This document shows, piece by piece, positions 25,163-34,419 of a DNA stretch of 45,714 nucleotides. This stretch comes from Spirosoma fluviale (GTDB lineage: Bacteria; Bacteroidota; Bacteroidia; Cytophagales; Spirosomataceae). The notes below the pieces were generated by a model. That model saw only the letters and a list, made by a program, of their open reading frames with translations, did not search any database and was not told the origin of the DNA. The stretch is taken from the NCBI GenBank assembly GCA_945906915.1, contig CAMDSI010000001.1, positions 1 to 45,714 of the forward strand, read 5' to 3'. The first letter of the stretch is position 1. The number at the start of each line of letters is the position of its first letter. Position numbers and translations under genes: made by a program.

Positions 25163-26056
25163 TTAATTTTGAGATAAAGAATCAGCGGAAACTGCTAAAG
25201 AATCCGTTAAAGATTCTGAGGACTTAGTAGGCAATAGACCTTGTTTGGCAAGATCAAAATAGACTAATTCTGTTTTAAAAGATTTCGTTTTAGGAAAAAC
25301 TTTTAGCACTTGTTTGTAAACCAAAGCCGCTTGATCATACTTCTTCATTTTAACTAAAAAACGAGCCCAATACCGCAAAAAATAAGGATCCATTGGGTAA
25401 TTCTTTAAACTTGATAAAATCTCTTGCTGATAACGTAAAGAAGGAATAGAGCTAAATCCTTGTTCGTAATACACATAAACAAGTGGTGAATCATCACTGG
25501 GTTTAGAATTCATGAGGGTAAATAAGCGAAGAGAATCAGAAGCACCATAGTCCTTTACTGCCTTCAGTAACGAACGATCAAAAGTAGATAAAAGTGACTC
25601 ATCTATTTTTTTCAGATAGAAACGGCCTAAACTCATTTGTTTTGTTGCTAAATAATTCTGAGCTAATAAAAGTGTGTTTTGACCATTCGTTAAAACAGAT
25701 GTCTCCGTTAATTTAGCGCGGTCTATTGAAGTCGTATAATCTTCTACAAATTGCTTAGTTTTAGCAGAGAGAGCTAAATAGGCTGGTTCCCCCGGATTAT
25801 CCCGCAAGGCATTCTCCATATCTTGATCCGCTAAACCATAAGCATGCAGCGCGAGGTAATTTTTAGCCCTTAAATAATACAGGTTAGCGCTGGGTTGTTC
25901 CTCCATTTGTTTGGTCAAAAACTGAACATTCGTCTCCGCTTTTTGACCTGCCATGATCGCTTGTTGATTCGGAATGTTTTCACCCTTTGAGTCGGGGGAG
26001 CTTTGGCAAGACACAAAAAACACGGCAAACACAAGAAGAAATAATCTTACAACCAT
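25163..26056 (-). CDS. TPR-like lipoprotein of unknown function
   Basis: 297 residues from the chosen ATG. MVVRLFLLVFAVFFVSC is a lipoprotein signal with lipobox FVSC and acylated Cys17. The body is helical, with tetratricopeptide-like units (NLYYLRAKNYLALHAYGLADQDMENAL and FLRYWARFLVKMKKYDQAALVYKQVLKVFP). The C-terminus is a Ser/Leu/Asp-rich tail. It probably sits in the periplasm or on the outer-membrane inner leaflet as a scaffold. An in-frame ATG eight codons upstream (26080) is possible. It overlaps the aldehyde dehydrogenase gene by 10 bases, as last gene of the menE run. Confidence 0.72.
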   Translation of the reverse strand: MVVRLFLLVFAVFFVSCQSSPDSKGENIPNQQAIMAGQKAETNVQFLTKQMEEQPSANLYYLRAKNYLALHAYGLADQDMENALRDNPGEPAYLALSAKTKQFVEDYTTSIDRAKLTETSVLTNGQNTLLLAQNYLATKQMSLGRFYLKKIDESLLSTFDRSLLKAVKDYGASDSLRLFTLMNSKPSDDSPLVYVYYEQGFSSIPSLRYQQEILSSLKNYPMDPYFLRYWARFLVKMKKYDQAALVYKQVLKVFPKTKSFKTELVYFDLAKQGLLPTKSSESLTDSLAVSADSLSQN

Positions 26057-27444
26057 TTTAAGACAAAATCGATCATCCAACGCACTTTTACACCATAAGG
26101 AGGGTAAAAATTCTTCAATAAATTCGTACGCTGAATAACAACGGATTTTTGATTCGAGAACTCAACAAAACCATAATGTCCTCCTGACTTACCAATTCCA
26201 GAGTGATTAACACCACCAAACGGTAATTCATTATGCCCAAATTGAATCAAACAATCATTCACCACAGAGGTTCCTGAACTAGTGTGATTTAATATGTATT
26301 GATTAAACTCCGTATCCTTTGAAAAAACATATAAGGCTAATGGTTTATCTCCTGAACGAATTTCAGACGTTATCTGAATTTCATCTTGATAGGACATTAC
26401 CGGCAGGATAGGGCCAAATATCTCTTCCTGCATAATTCGCATTTCAGGCGTGCAATTAATCAGTACGGTAGGAGAAATAAAACAATCATCTGTATCCACA
26501 ATACCTCCAAATAACACTTGCGCCCCTTTTTCTTTTGCATCTTCTAGTAAAGAAACAATGCGATCAAAATGACGGCGATTGACGATACGGGCATAGTCTT
26601 TACTTTTTGCGACGTTCTTTCCGTAAAAAGTCTCCACGGTTGCCTCTAAAGCCTTTAGAAAAGAAAAATAATTCTTTTCGTGCAAATAAAGGTAATCAGG
26701 AGCAATACAGGTTTGGCCATTATTCAAAAACTTACCCCAAGCAATTTTCGCCGCCGCTTCTTCTACATTGACGTCAGCACCTACAATCGCAGGAGACTTA
26801 CCCCCTAATTCCAAGGTTACAGAAGTTAAATGCTTCGCTGCCGCTGCCATTACCACTTTACCAATCGCGGGACTACCCGTGAAAAATATATGATCAAATT
26901 TATGTTCTAATAGCGTAGTAGAAACTTCCGCATCACCCTCGAAAACAGCCACTTCACTCTTATCGAATAGGGAAGAAATCATTTTTTGAATAAAAGAGGA
27001 TGTGGCAGGCGTTAATTCGGAAGGCTTTAGAATCACCGCGTTACCTGCCGCAATGGCATGTACTAAAGGGCAAATGGATAAATTGAAAGGGTAATTCCAA
27101 GGCGAAATTATCAAACACAAACCTTTCGCCTCATATTGAACTAGACCTTTTGTTCCTAAAAGCATCAACGGAGTGGAAACAGACGATGGTTTCATCCATG
27201 ACTTCAAATGCTTTACCGTATGTTGAATTTCACGTTTTACACCTAACATCTCTGCAATAACTACCTCAGATGCGGGCTTTTTAAAATCAGTATATAAAGC
27301 ATCGCACAAATCATTTTTATGCTGCATCAAATAAGACTCTATTTTACGTAATTTTTCAATACGTTCCGTCGCACTAGAGGTACTTAGGCGCAATAGAGCC
27401 GTTTTTTGTAAGGAGAGAACTTCTAAAATTTGATTTTCCATCAA
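26047..27444 (-). CDS. Aldehyde dehydrogenase, ALDH3-like
   Basis: 465 residues. Glu212 in TLELGGKSPAIV and Cys246 in NNGQTCIAPDYL are the catalytic pair, 34 residues apart as usual; ISPWNYPFNLSICPL and FTGSPAIGK are cofactor-binding motifs. The short form and the hydrophobic C-terminal end resemble class 3 (fatty or aromatic aldehyde) enzymes, which oxidise aldehydes to acids with NAD(P)+. It lies 6 bases downstream of an unknown gene in the menE run. Met1 and Met2 are both possible starts. Confidence 0.88.
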   Translation of the reverse strand: MMENQILEVLSLQKTALLRLSTSSATERIEKLRKIESYLMQHKNDLCDALYTDFKKPASEVVIAEMLGVKREIQHTVKHLKSWMKPSSVSTPLMLLGTKGLVQYEAKGLCLIISPWNYPFNLSICPLVHAIAAGNAVILKPSELTPATSSFIQKMISSLFDKSEVAVFEGDAEVSTTLLEHKFDHIFFTGSPAIGKVVMAAAAKHLTSVTLELGGKSPAIVGADVNVEEAAAKIAWGKFLNNGQTCIAPDYLYLHEKNYFSFLKALEATVETFYGKNVAKSKDYARIVNRRHFDRIVSLLEDAKEKGAQVLFGGIVDTDDCFISPTVLINCTPEMRIMQEEIFGPILPVMSYQDEIQITSEIRSGDKPLALYVFSKDTEFNQYILNHTSSGTSVVNDCLIQFGHNELPFGGVNHSGIGKSGGHYGFVEFSNQKSVVIQRTNLLKNFYPPYGVKVRWMIDFVLKWL

Positions 27445-27450
27445 GGTATA

Positions 27451-28209
27451 TTAAAAGATGAATAGTAATTTTTCTTCTAACTCGTCAAAATAATAATTGT
27501 TTCCACTAGGCTTACGCAGGGAATGCCCCGCCACATACCATAAACCATCGCCAGGATAAACGGCTAAACTAGCTGATTTGCAATTCTGATTCGCTTTATC
27601 GGCCTGAAATTCAGCTATAAATACGTGATTCATTAAATCTTGCAATTCATCCCAATTCGTAAATTCTTTCTGTCCGTCTTCACTATCGAGGTAATTAAAG
27701 GACAAGGTAGCAAAGGACATTTCTCCCTCAATCTTCCGCCAATTTCCAGCCCGATCTTTGAATTGAAATCCTAAATACAAAGGTAATTCACGTCCATCTA
27801 TTTCAAACATGGCTTGCATAAACTCTTGAATTACGGTCTCTTGAGCTTCTAAATACAAGGGAACGTTAGGAGTGGTATCATTCGCTTCTAAGGTAATAAA
27901 GGGTTCCTGATCTTTAGGGGAGCAAGATCCTGTCACATATTCTTGAAAATGAGGAAATAGTCGATCCCGCCAAACAAGTGGCAAATCACCTGAAAAAGTC
28001 CAATTATCATCAGGAACTAATCCATCCGCAATTAATTCTTCTCGAGAAAAATCAGAACGATCTATGAATTGTATTTCAATCGCAACGGTGGGTTTATCTG
28101 TATCAAATTGTAAAAAAGTAAAAACAGCTTCTAAATGATAAGGCGCTGGCACATTAATGGGCGACTCATAGAATAACTTAAAAAGCCGGGATAATTTATT
28201 TGGGTTCAT
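27451..28209 (-). CDS. Protein of unknown function
   Basis: 252 residues, acidic and soluble, without signal peptide or membrane segment. The C-terminal portion has several aromatic-rich strands (NNYYFDELEEKLLFIF at the very end). No catalytic motif is recognisable and I do not assign a family. Its ATG abuts the menE stop directly (TAG then ATG), implying translational coupling, and the ALDH gene follows after 6 bases. Confidence 0.65.
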   Translation of the reverse strand: MNPNKLSRLFKLFYESPINVPAPYHLEAVFTFLQFDTDKPTVAIEIQFIDRSDFSREELIADGLVPDDNWTFSGDLPLVWRDRLFPHFQEYVTGSCSPKDQEPFITLEANDTTPNVPLYLEAQETVIQEFMQAMFEIDGRELPLYLGFQFKDRAGNWRKIEGEMSFATLSFNYLDSEDGQKEFTNWDELQDLMNHVFIAEFQADKANQNCKSASLAVYPGDGLWYVAGHSLRKPSGNNYYFDELEEKLLFIF

Positions 28210-29226
28210 CTAAATGGAATTAAGATACAAAGCTACGGTTTTCGTAGGATCAATTTTAGCACTAGCGGTTTTTATAAAAGACGCTAGATAAACAATTTCC
28301 TTAGGTACTTCAGCAGAGGCTAAATGGGAGTCAATAAAATCAGTATCCCAAACAATAGCTTCGACTGACTCAACAAATAAAACTACTTTCATTCCCCAAA
28401 AATCATCAGGAATTCCTGCCACAAATAATGGCACATTAGTCAATGAACTATATACCTGTTCTATGTTCTCAGGTTGAATTTTAAGTCCACCCGAATTAAT
28501 CACCCGATCTAAACGACCTGTCAATATAAATCGCCCGGGAGCCGTTATTTCTACCAGGTCGCGCGTCTGTATCCATTTATTTTCGGTTAATACGGAACAT
28601 ATAAGTAAGCAGGAGGTGTCGCTGACCGCAATTTGAACACCTGGAAGAATTTGAAAATGATCCTGATTCCAAACTCGGTAGGCGATATGTGAAACGGTCT
28701 CTGTCATTCCATAAGTTTCATAAACAGGGAATCCCATGTCCATGCGGAGTTTATCTGAAACCCGTGCGCCTCCTAAAAGAATACCTTTGGCAGTAGAAAA
28801 ATAGTTTTTAAAATTAATCCCTGAAGCTAATATCGTATTCCATTGCGTGGGAACGAAAGAAGTTAGATGAATATTCATTGGAGGAAGGTTTTCTAAGGGA
28901 TTTTGGCAAGGTTCTACTAAAATCAAACCTAAATCTAGAACTAGCGCTCTCACAAGCAACATGGCTCCCGCGATATAAGTAGGTGATAGAGATAAAAGCG
29001 CCACATCGCCTTGGGCTAATTTTAACCATTCACCTGTCATTTTTGCAGAAGCATACATGCGCTCCCGAGAAATTAAAATAGGCTTTGGATCCCCTGTAGA
29101 ACCGGAACTGTGAAATAAAAACGCTGTTTGACCTTCACGCCACTTCTGACAAAATTCGAACACTTGTTGCTCAAATTCCGATTCAGCTGGAGGCAATTCT
29201 AATAAAAGAGAGTGCAGGATGCGCAT
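28210..29226 (-). CDS. menE: O-succinylbenzoate-CoA ligase-like AMP-binding enzyme
   Basis: 338 residues. The adenylation core is clear: FLFHSSGSTGDPKPI (phosphate loop), YETYGMTE and LTGRLDRVINSGGLKIQPENIE. It is shorter than standard acyl-CoA synthetases at the N-terminus, as is common for MenE in Bacteroidota. It activates o-succinylbenzoate for menaquinone synthesis; menB is just across the divergent spacer. I choose the ATG at 29226, because the upstream in-frame ATG at 29247 lies within a perfect -7 box (29245-29252) and would not be transcribed from it. Confidence 0.82.
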   Translation of the reverse strand: MRILHSLLLELPPAESEFEQQVFEFCQKWREGQTAFLFHSSGSTGDPKPILISRERMYASAKMTGEWLKLAQGDVALLSLSPTYIAGAMLLVRALVLDLGLILVEPCQNPLENLPPMNIHLTSFVPTQWNTILASGINFKNYFSTAKGILLGGARVSDKLRMDMGFPVYETYGMTETVSHIAYRVWNQDHFQILPGVQIAVSDTSCLLICSVLTENKWIQTRDLVEITAPGRFILTGRLDRVINSGGLKIQPENIEQVYSSLTNVPLFVAGIPDDFWGMKVVLFVESVEAIVWDTDFIDSHLASAEVPKEIVYLASFIKTASAKIDPTKTVALYLNSI

Positions 29227-29244
29227 ATAATCACAGATTCTTTC

Positions 29245-29273
29245 CAAAATTAACCAAACATTCTCTAATTTTG
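29245..29273. promoter_or_regulatory. Back-to-back -7 boxes for menE and the DUF2452-menB operon
   Basis: Minus strand TAATTTTG at 29245-29252 faces menE; plus strand TAATTTTG at 29266-29273 faces the DUF2452 gene. The two identical boxes are 13 bases apart and point away from each other. Neither has a convincing -33 TTTG. Confidence 0.45.
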
Positions 29274-29310
29274 TGAGTTAATAAAGGGTAATCGTAAAGC
29301 CACCTACAAT

Positions 29311-29760
29311 ATGTCAGAAGATCCATTCTTAAATCCCATTAATCCAGACAAAGTAGCCGAAAACCCTGGCTTACTTCCTTATGCGCATACCGCAGGAGGG
29401 GCTGTCATAAAGCCGGACGATATGGGTAAGATAAAAGGTCGCTCCGTTCTAGCCATGCGCCAGCAAACGGATCGTCAAATGAATCAATTGTACGAGCAAA
29501 TGGAGGTTTTGGCTCGGCAAGCCAAGTTAATAGCGGATAGAAAAGAGATTTCTGAACGTATTTATGAAGCTGCCATGGGTTTCGAACCTATCATTAGCGA
29601 GACTTATTATTTATACGAAAAAGAAGATGGTTCAGACTTAATGTCCTTAGTGGCACCAGAAGAATGGGGTCGTTCTTTTAAATATAGCCGCTATTTAGCC
29701 AAAGTTAAATTATTAGCCGACCACACCTGGGAGGTAGAATACAACGATTCTCCCGCATAA
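29311..29760 (+). CDS. DUF2452 family protein
   Basis: 149 residues, soluble. NPINPDKVAENPGLLPYAHTAGG near the N-terminus and the long helix RQQTDRQMNQLYEQMEVLARQAKLI are characteristic; the C-terminus contains APEEWG and ends in VEYNDS. The family is widespread in Bacteroidota and some eukaryotes, with no established role that I know of. It heads a plus-strand run with menB 16 bases downstream, and diverges from menE. Confidence 0.75.
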   Translation: MSEDPFLNPINPDKVAENPGLLPYAHTAGGAVIKPDDMGKIKGRSVLAMRQQTDRQMNQLYEQMEVLARQAKLIADRKEISERIYEAAMGFEPIISETYYLYEKEDGSDLMSLVAPEEWGRSFKYSRYLAKVKLLADHTWEVEYNDSPA

Positions 29761-29776
29761 CAAATCGATTAAACTT

Positions 29777-30601
29777 ATGATTTCAACATTCGCTTGGGAA
29801 ACCATCAAAACATACGAGGATATTTTGTTTCAATTCTATAACGGAATTGCTAAAATTTCCATTAACAGGCCACAAAAGCACAATGCCTTTACGCCATTAA
29901 CGGTTCAGGAAATGTCTGAGGCCATGGAATTAGCTCGTCAAGATCCACGTGTAGGTGTAGTTATTTTAACAGGCGAAGGCGGAAAAGCCTTCTGTTCTGG
30001 AGGAGATCAAAGCGTTCGTGGAGATGGTGGTTATATCGGAAAAGATACGGTACCTCGTTTAAATGTATTAGATCTTCAACGTCAGATCAGAACTATCCCT
30101 AAACCCGTTATCGCTATGGTAGCAGGTTGGGCGATCGGTGGTGGACACGTTTTACATGTCATTTGTGATTTATCTATTGCCGCTGAAAATGCACGATTTG
30201 GACAAACTGGTCCTAATGTAGGTTCATTTGACGGAGGTTTTGGCGCCTCTTATCTAGCGCGTGTTGTTGGTCAAAAGAAAGCTCGTGAAATTTGGTTTCT
30301 TTGCGATCAATACGATGCTAAAGAGGCATTAGATATGGGATTAGTGAACAAAGTCGTTCCTTTAGAAGAGTTAGAAAAGACCACCGTAGCGTGGTGCGAG
30401 AAGATATTAGAAAAGAGTCCACTTGCTTTACGCATGTTAAAATCTGCATTTAACGCAGAATTAGATGGTCAAGCAGGAATCCAGGAATTAGCTGGAAATG
30501 CCACCTTATTGTATTATTTATCAGACGAGGCTAAAGAAGGAAAAAATGCTTTCCTTGAAAAACGCAAACCCGATTTCTCTAAATTCCCTAAATTCCCCTA
30601 A
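29777..30601 (+). CDS. menB: 1,4-dihydroxy-2-naphthoyl-CoA synthase
   Basis: 274 residues of the crotonase superfamily. ISINRPQKHNAFTPLTVQEM, the oxyanion-hole SGGDQSVRGDGGY, AGWAIGGGHVLHVICDLSIA and TGPNVGSFDGGFGASYLAR are diagnostic of MenB. It cyclises o-succinylbenzoyl-CoA to 1,4-dihydroxy-2-naphthoyl-CoA in menaquinone synthesis. menE lies just across the spacer. The next gene (EVE domain) begins right after its stop. Confidence 0.96.
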   Translation: MISTFAWETIKTYEDILFQFYNGIAKISINRPQKHNAFTPLTVQEMSEAMELARQDPRVGVVILTGEGGKAFCSGGDQSVRGDGGYIGKDTVPRLNVLDLQRQIRTIPKPVIAMVAGWAIGGGHVLHVICDLSIAAENARFGQTGPNVGSFDGGFGASYLARVVGQKKAREIWFLCDQYDAKEALDMGLVNKVVPLEELEKTTVAWCEKILEKSPLALRMLKSAFNAELDGQAGIQELAGNATLLYYLSDEAKEGKNAFLEKRKPDFSKFPKFP

Positions 30602-31009
30602 ATGATGAATTATTGGTTAGTAAAATCTGAACCATTCAAATATTCTTGGGATGATTTCGTTAAGGAGGGGAAATCTGTTTGGGACGGAGTTCGCAATTAC
30701 CAAGCTAGGAATAACATGATGGCCATGAAAAAAGGCGATTGGGTCTTTTTTTACCACTCAAACGAAGGAATGGAAGTCATTGGACTAGCAGAAGTAAAAA
30801 AGGAACATTTTCCAGATCCAACGACGGAAGATCCTCGCTGGGTGGTGGTAGAATTAATTCCTATTAAAAAATTCGCTAAAACGGTAACCTTAAAAGCGAT
30901 GAAAGCGGATGATAGATTAAGTGGTTTAGCTTTAATCAAGCAATCGCGTTTATCTGTAACTCCCGTCGCTAAAGCAGAATTCGATATTATTTTAAGCCTA
31001 GCAGAATAA
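30602..31009 (+). CDS. EVE-domain protein
   Basis: 135 residues. NYWLVKSEPFKYSWDDF, WDGVRNYQARNNM, GDWVFFYHS and GLAEV match the EVE domain (thymocyte nuclear protein 1 type, PUA-like fold), thought to bind modified bases in RNA or DNA. No fused partner domain is present. It abuts menB and precedes the secreted protein by 2 bases, so it is in the same transcript; the functional link to menaquinone is unclear. Confidence 0.88.
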   Translation: MMNYWLVKSEPFKYSWDDFVKEGKSVWDGVRNYQARNNMMAMKKGDWVFFYHSNEGMEVIGLAEVKKEHFPDPTTEDPRWVVVELIPIKKFAKTVTLKAMKADDRLSGLALIKQSRLSVTPVAKAEFDIILSLAE

Positions 31010-31011
31010 AT

Positions 31012-32619
31012 ATGAAATCGATTCGCCTACTACTCGCCTTAGTCATTTGTCATTTAAGCACATTCGCCCAAGAAATGAAGCGAATTGAATTTCCAGTGGG
31101 AGGATCTCAAATGGAAACATTTTCCATTCCAATAGGCGAAAAAGGAGTAATTGTATTAACTCATTTAGGCAAAGCTGAATTCAATATTCGAAAATTCAAT
31201 GCAGATTTAGATCAGGTGTGGATGAATCAGGGAAGTGTAGATGGAAATCTTGACTATGTAACCCATTGTTATGATGGAAATCGCCTTTATTTATTATTTA
31301 GCCGTTTTAAAAGTAATAACTATTATATCGTTCGAGTAAACCCTAGCGATGGAAAATTAGAAAAGTTCCAGATTTTCTCAGTGGAAAAAATGGAAATTTC
31401 AAATTTTAAAGCCCTAAACCAATCGCTATTTATAGGTGGAGTGGTCAACAATACTCCAGTTATTTTATTCACTAATTTAACTGAGAAAAGGACGCGTATT
31501 TTACCTGCAGTTGTGAATGGTCAAGCCGAAATCCAATCAATGGATTTAGATACAGTTCAACAGCAAATTAATGTCGTTTATTCTGTAGGTAAAAAAGCAA
31601 AGAGCTACCAGCTAATTTTGAAATCATTTGACGAGGATGGAAATCAATTAGGGCAGGTAATTATGAATCCACAAGAGGAGTATGCCCAAATGAATGCCAA
31701 ATCCACTCAATTAAATGATTCTTTGCAAGTAGTTATGGGCACTTATGGCCACAAGAATACGATTGGTTCTTCAAAAGGCCCTAGTTCTCAAGGTTTGTAT
31801 TTTAGCTCCTACCTAGATGGAGAATTACAAGAATCTAAGTTCCACAGCTTTACTCAATTCAATAATTTCTTTAATTTCTTAGGTGAGAAACAAAAAAGCA
31901 AACAGGAAAAAAAGATCAAAAGTAAAGAAGATAAAGGAGAAGAACTTCGGTTAGATTACCGATTATTAATGCATGAACTTATTAAAAAGGGAGATCATTA
32001 TATCATTGTTGCGGAAGCCTTTTATCCAGATTATAAATACATGAATTATTCGCCATTTGGCAGCAATATGGCTATGCTAGGAGGAGGACTCTATTCGCCA
32101 TGGAATATGTTATACAATCCTTACCGCTGGGGTTATGGTAATTATGGGTTGTACTCACCATTCTCAAGTTATTATAGTCCTTGGGGATATCGAGGTATTA
32201 ATTCGTATAGTAATTCTCAGCAATTCGACGGCTGGATCTATACCCACGCGGTGATTGCAGAAATAGACGAAAAAGGTAACTTATTATGGGATCATTCTAT
32301 TGATTTGAATAATATCAAAGAAGATAAGTTAATTCAAAAAATCAAGACCTCTTTGCATGGGGATATTCTTACTTTATCTTACCAAAGAGGCAACCATATA
32401 ATTTCTAAATACATCACCGCTGCAGGACAGTCAGGAGAGGAGAAAATACAAGAATTAAGTTCCCAAAACGAAGGAGATAAAATTCGTCGTCAAGAAAAGT
32501 CCGATTTGAACTACTGGTATGGTACTAACTTCCTTGCTGTGGGAAATCAAACCATCAGCAATTCAGATGAAGGACGCCGTTCAGTTTACTTCCTAACTAA
32601 AATCCCATTGAACCCCTAA
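31012..32619 (+). CDS. Secreted protein of unknown function with Tyr/Gly/Ser/Pro-rich insert
   Basis: 535 residues. MKSIRLLLALVICHLSTFAQ is a signal peptide. The body has repeated short beta-strands (for example GGSQMETFSIPIGEKGVIVL and RLYLLFSRFKSN), suggesting a beta-propeller-like fold. A lysine-rich stretch at about 290-312 precedes a low-complexity segment at about 344-402 rich in Tyr, Ser, Gly, Pro and Asn (SPWNMLYNPYRWGYGNYG and similar). The family is not recognised. It is co-transcribed after the EVE gene, and the methyltransferase gene starts 4 bases after its stop. Confidence 0.7.
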   Translation: MKSIRLLLALVICHLSTFAQEMKRIEFPVGGSQMETFSIPIGEKGVIVLTHLGKAEFNIRKFNADLDQVWMNQGSVDGNLDYVTHCYDGNRLYLLFSRFKSNNYYIVRVNPSDGKLEKFQIFSVEKMEISNFKALNQSLFIGGVVNNTPVILFTNLTEKRTRILPAVVNGQAEIQSMDLDTVQQQINVVYSVGKKAKSYQLILKSFDEDGNQLGQVIMNPQEEYAQMNAKSTQLNDSLQVVMGTYGHKNTIGSSKGPSSQGLYFSSYLDGELQESKFHSFTQFNNFFNFLGEKQKSKQEKKIKSKEDKGEELRLDYRLLMHELIKKGDHYIIVAEAFYPDYKYMNYSPFGSNMAMLGGGLYSPWNMLYNPYRWGYGNYGLYSPFSSYYSPWGYRGINSYSNSQQFDGWIYTHAVIAEIDEKGNLLWDHSIDLNNIKEDKLIQKIKTSLHGDILTLSYQRGNHIISKYITAAGQSGEEKIQELSSQNEGDKIRRQEKSDLNYWYGTNFLAVGNQTISNSDEGRRSVYFLTKIPLNP

Positions 32620-32622
32620 AAT

Positions 32623-33528
32623 TTGAAAAATCTAGCCTCTATTGCCATCGAAACACCTGCCTTTTGGGGTAAAAATTATGAATTAATCGATTCAGGTGGC
32701 TTCGAGAAATTAGAACAATTCGGTGCTTTTGTCGTGAGACGCCCTGAACCGCAGGCTGTTTGGCAAAAATCGCTTTCTGAAGAATTCTGGGCAAGCAAAG
32801 CTCATGCTTATTTTAGTAAAGAAAAAGGTAGTTCAGAGCGCGGTGTTTGGGAAGTAAAAAAGGGAGTACCTGATAAATGGTTCATGCCTTATAAGTCTGA
32901 TACCTTAGATCTAAACTTTAAGATTTCTTTATCCTCGTTCAAACACGTAGGAATTTTCCCTGAGCAAGCTTCCAATTGGGAGTTTTTAGCAAAAAACATT
33001 CCCTTACTGAAAACGCCAAAACCGAAAATATTAAATCTATTTGCCTATACGGGTGGTGCCAGTTTAGCATGTAAGCAAGTAGGAGCGGACGTAACTCACG
33101 TAGATTCTGTTAAACCAGTTTTATCTTGGGCTAGGGAAAATATGGAAGTGTCTAAGCTAGATAACATCCGTTGGATGGCTGAAGATGCACTAAAATTTGT
33201 TAAACGGGAAGCCAGACGAGGTAATTTCTACCAAGGAATCCTATTAGATCCTCCCGCTTATGGACGTGGTCCAGAAGGCGAAAAATGGGTGTTGGAAGAG
33301 CAAATTGATGATATGTTGCGATCCGTGAAAGAAATTTTAGATCCGAAAGAGCATATTTTATTAACCAACGTCTACTCGCTGGGTTTCTCGACTTTGGTCG
33401 TAGAAAATTTAATGAAGGGTATATTCAACGTACCCGATATCGCTGAATCGGGGGAGATCTATTTGAATGATGAATACGATAAAAAACTACCACTAGGAGT
33501 CTTTTATCGCTATCTATATCAATCTTAG
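32623..33528 (+). CDS. Class I SAM-dependent RNA methyltransferase, RlmI-like
   Basis: 301 residues. The SAM-binding motif is LNLFAYTGGASLACKQVGA, the acidic VDS loop follows, and DPPAYGRG (from Asp209) is the catalytic motif of COG1092-type 23S rRNA methyltransferases. The N-terminus (YELIDSGGFEKLEQFG, RRPEPQA) is typical of that group. An in-frame stop (TAA at 32617-32619, which ends the previous gene) leaves TTG at 32623 as the only plausible start before conserved sequence. The stop overlaps folD's stop by 4 bases on the opposite strand. Confidence 0.85.
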   Translation: MKNLASIAIETPAFWGKNYELIDSGGFEKLEQFGAFVVRRPEPQAVWQKSLSEEFWASKAHAYFSKEKGSSERGVWEVKKGVPDKWFMPYKSDTLDLNFKISLSSFKHVGIFPEQASNWEFLAKNIPLLKTPKPKILNLFAYTGGASLACKQVGADVTHVDSVKPVLSWARENMEVSKLDNIRWMAEDALKFVKREARRGNFYQGILLDPPAYGRGPEGEKWVLEEQIDDMLRSVKEILDPKEHILLTNVYSLGFSTLVVENLMKGIFNVPDIAESGEIYLNDEYDKKLPLGVFYRYLYQS

Positions 33529-34415
33529 TTCTTTGGATAAATCACACCCTTAGCGGCTAAAAGTGTATTTTTCATAAGTGAAACGATGGTCATGGGACCT
33601 ACGCCTTTGGGAACAGGAGTAATGTATGAACACTTAGGAGCCACATCATTAAAATCAACATCCCCCTTTAAAGCGAAGCCGGATTTTTTAGTGGCATCTT
33701 CTACGCGGGTTAAACCTACGTCAATAACTACGGCACCCGATTTAATATGTGCCGCTTTTATAAAATCTGGTTTCCCTAAAGCTGCGATAACAATATCTCC
33801 TTGTGCGCAAATCTCGGCTAAATTAGGCGTTCTCGAGTGTGTTAAAGTTACAGTACAGTTTCCTACTGGGTGATTACGTTGCATCAAGATGGACATAGGC
33901 AAGCCCACGATTTGGGAACGACCTACCACCACACAATGCTTTCCGGCAGTTTCTATTTTGTAATAGGCTAATAAATCTAAAACACCTTGTGGAGTAGCAG
34001 AGATATAAGCTGGTAAACCTTTCGCCATTCGGCCAATATTGATAGGGTGGAAGCCATCCACATCTTTCGAAGGATGAATAGTTTCCATTACTTTATCTGG
34101 ATTAATATGGGCTGGAAGAGGCAATTGAACAATCAAACCATCCATATCAGGATTATCATTCACCTTCTGAACTTCAGCTAATAAATCAGCTTCAGAGATC
34201 GATGGATCAAAACGTAACAGGGTAGAAGCAAAACCTACTTCTTCACAAGACTTTACTTTATTAGCGACATAGGTCTCAGATGCGCCATTATTACCGACAA
34301 GAATAGCCACTAGATGCGGGGCTTTTTGGCCGGCACCAACCATTTCTTTTACTTCTTCACCGATGGCAATTTTCATTGATTCCGCCACCATTTTACCATC
34401 AATAATCTGACTCAT
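33525..34415 (-). CDS. folD: Bifunctional methylenetetrahydrofolate dehydrogenase/cyclohydrolase
   Basis: 296 residues. VANKVKSCEEVGF holds the conserved catalytic Lys region, DGLIVQLPLPAHI and KDVDGFHPINIGRM are signatures, and VVGRSQIVGLPMSILMQ is the NADP-binding motif; PVPKGVGPMTIVSLMKNT ends the protein. It interconverts methylene- and formyl-tetrahydrofolate. It lies 4 bases downstream of topA on the same strand. Confidence 0.97.
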   Translation of the reverse strand: MSQIIDGKMVAESMKIAIGEEVKEMVGAGQKAPHLVAILVGNNGASETYVANKVKSCEEVGFASTLLRFDPSISEADLLAEVQKVNDNPDMDGLIVQLPLPAHINPDKVMETIHPSKDVDGFHPINIGRMAKGLPAYISATPQGVLDLLAYYKIETAGKHCVVVGRSQIVGLPMSILMQRNHPVGNCTVTLTHSRTPNLAEICAQGDIVIAALGKPDFIKAAHIKSGAVVIDVGLTRVEDATKKSGFALKGDVDFNDVAPKCSYITPVPKGVGPMTIVSLMKNTLLAAKGVIYPKN

Positions 34416-34419
34416 TAGC

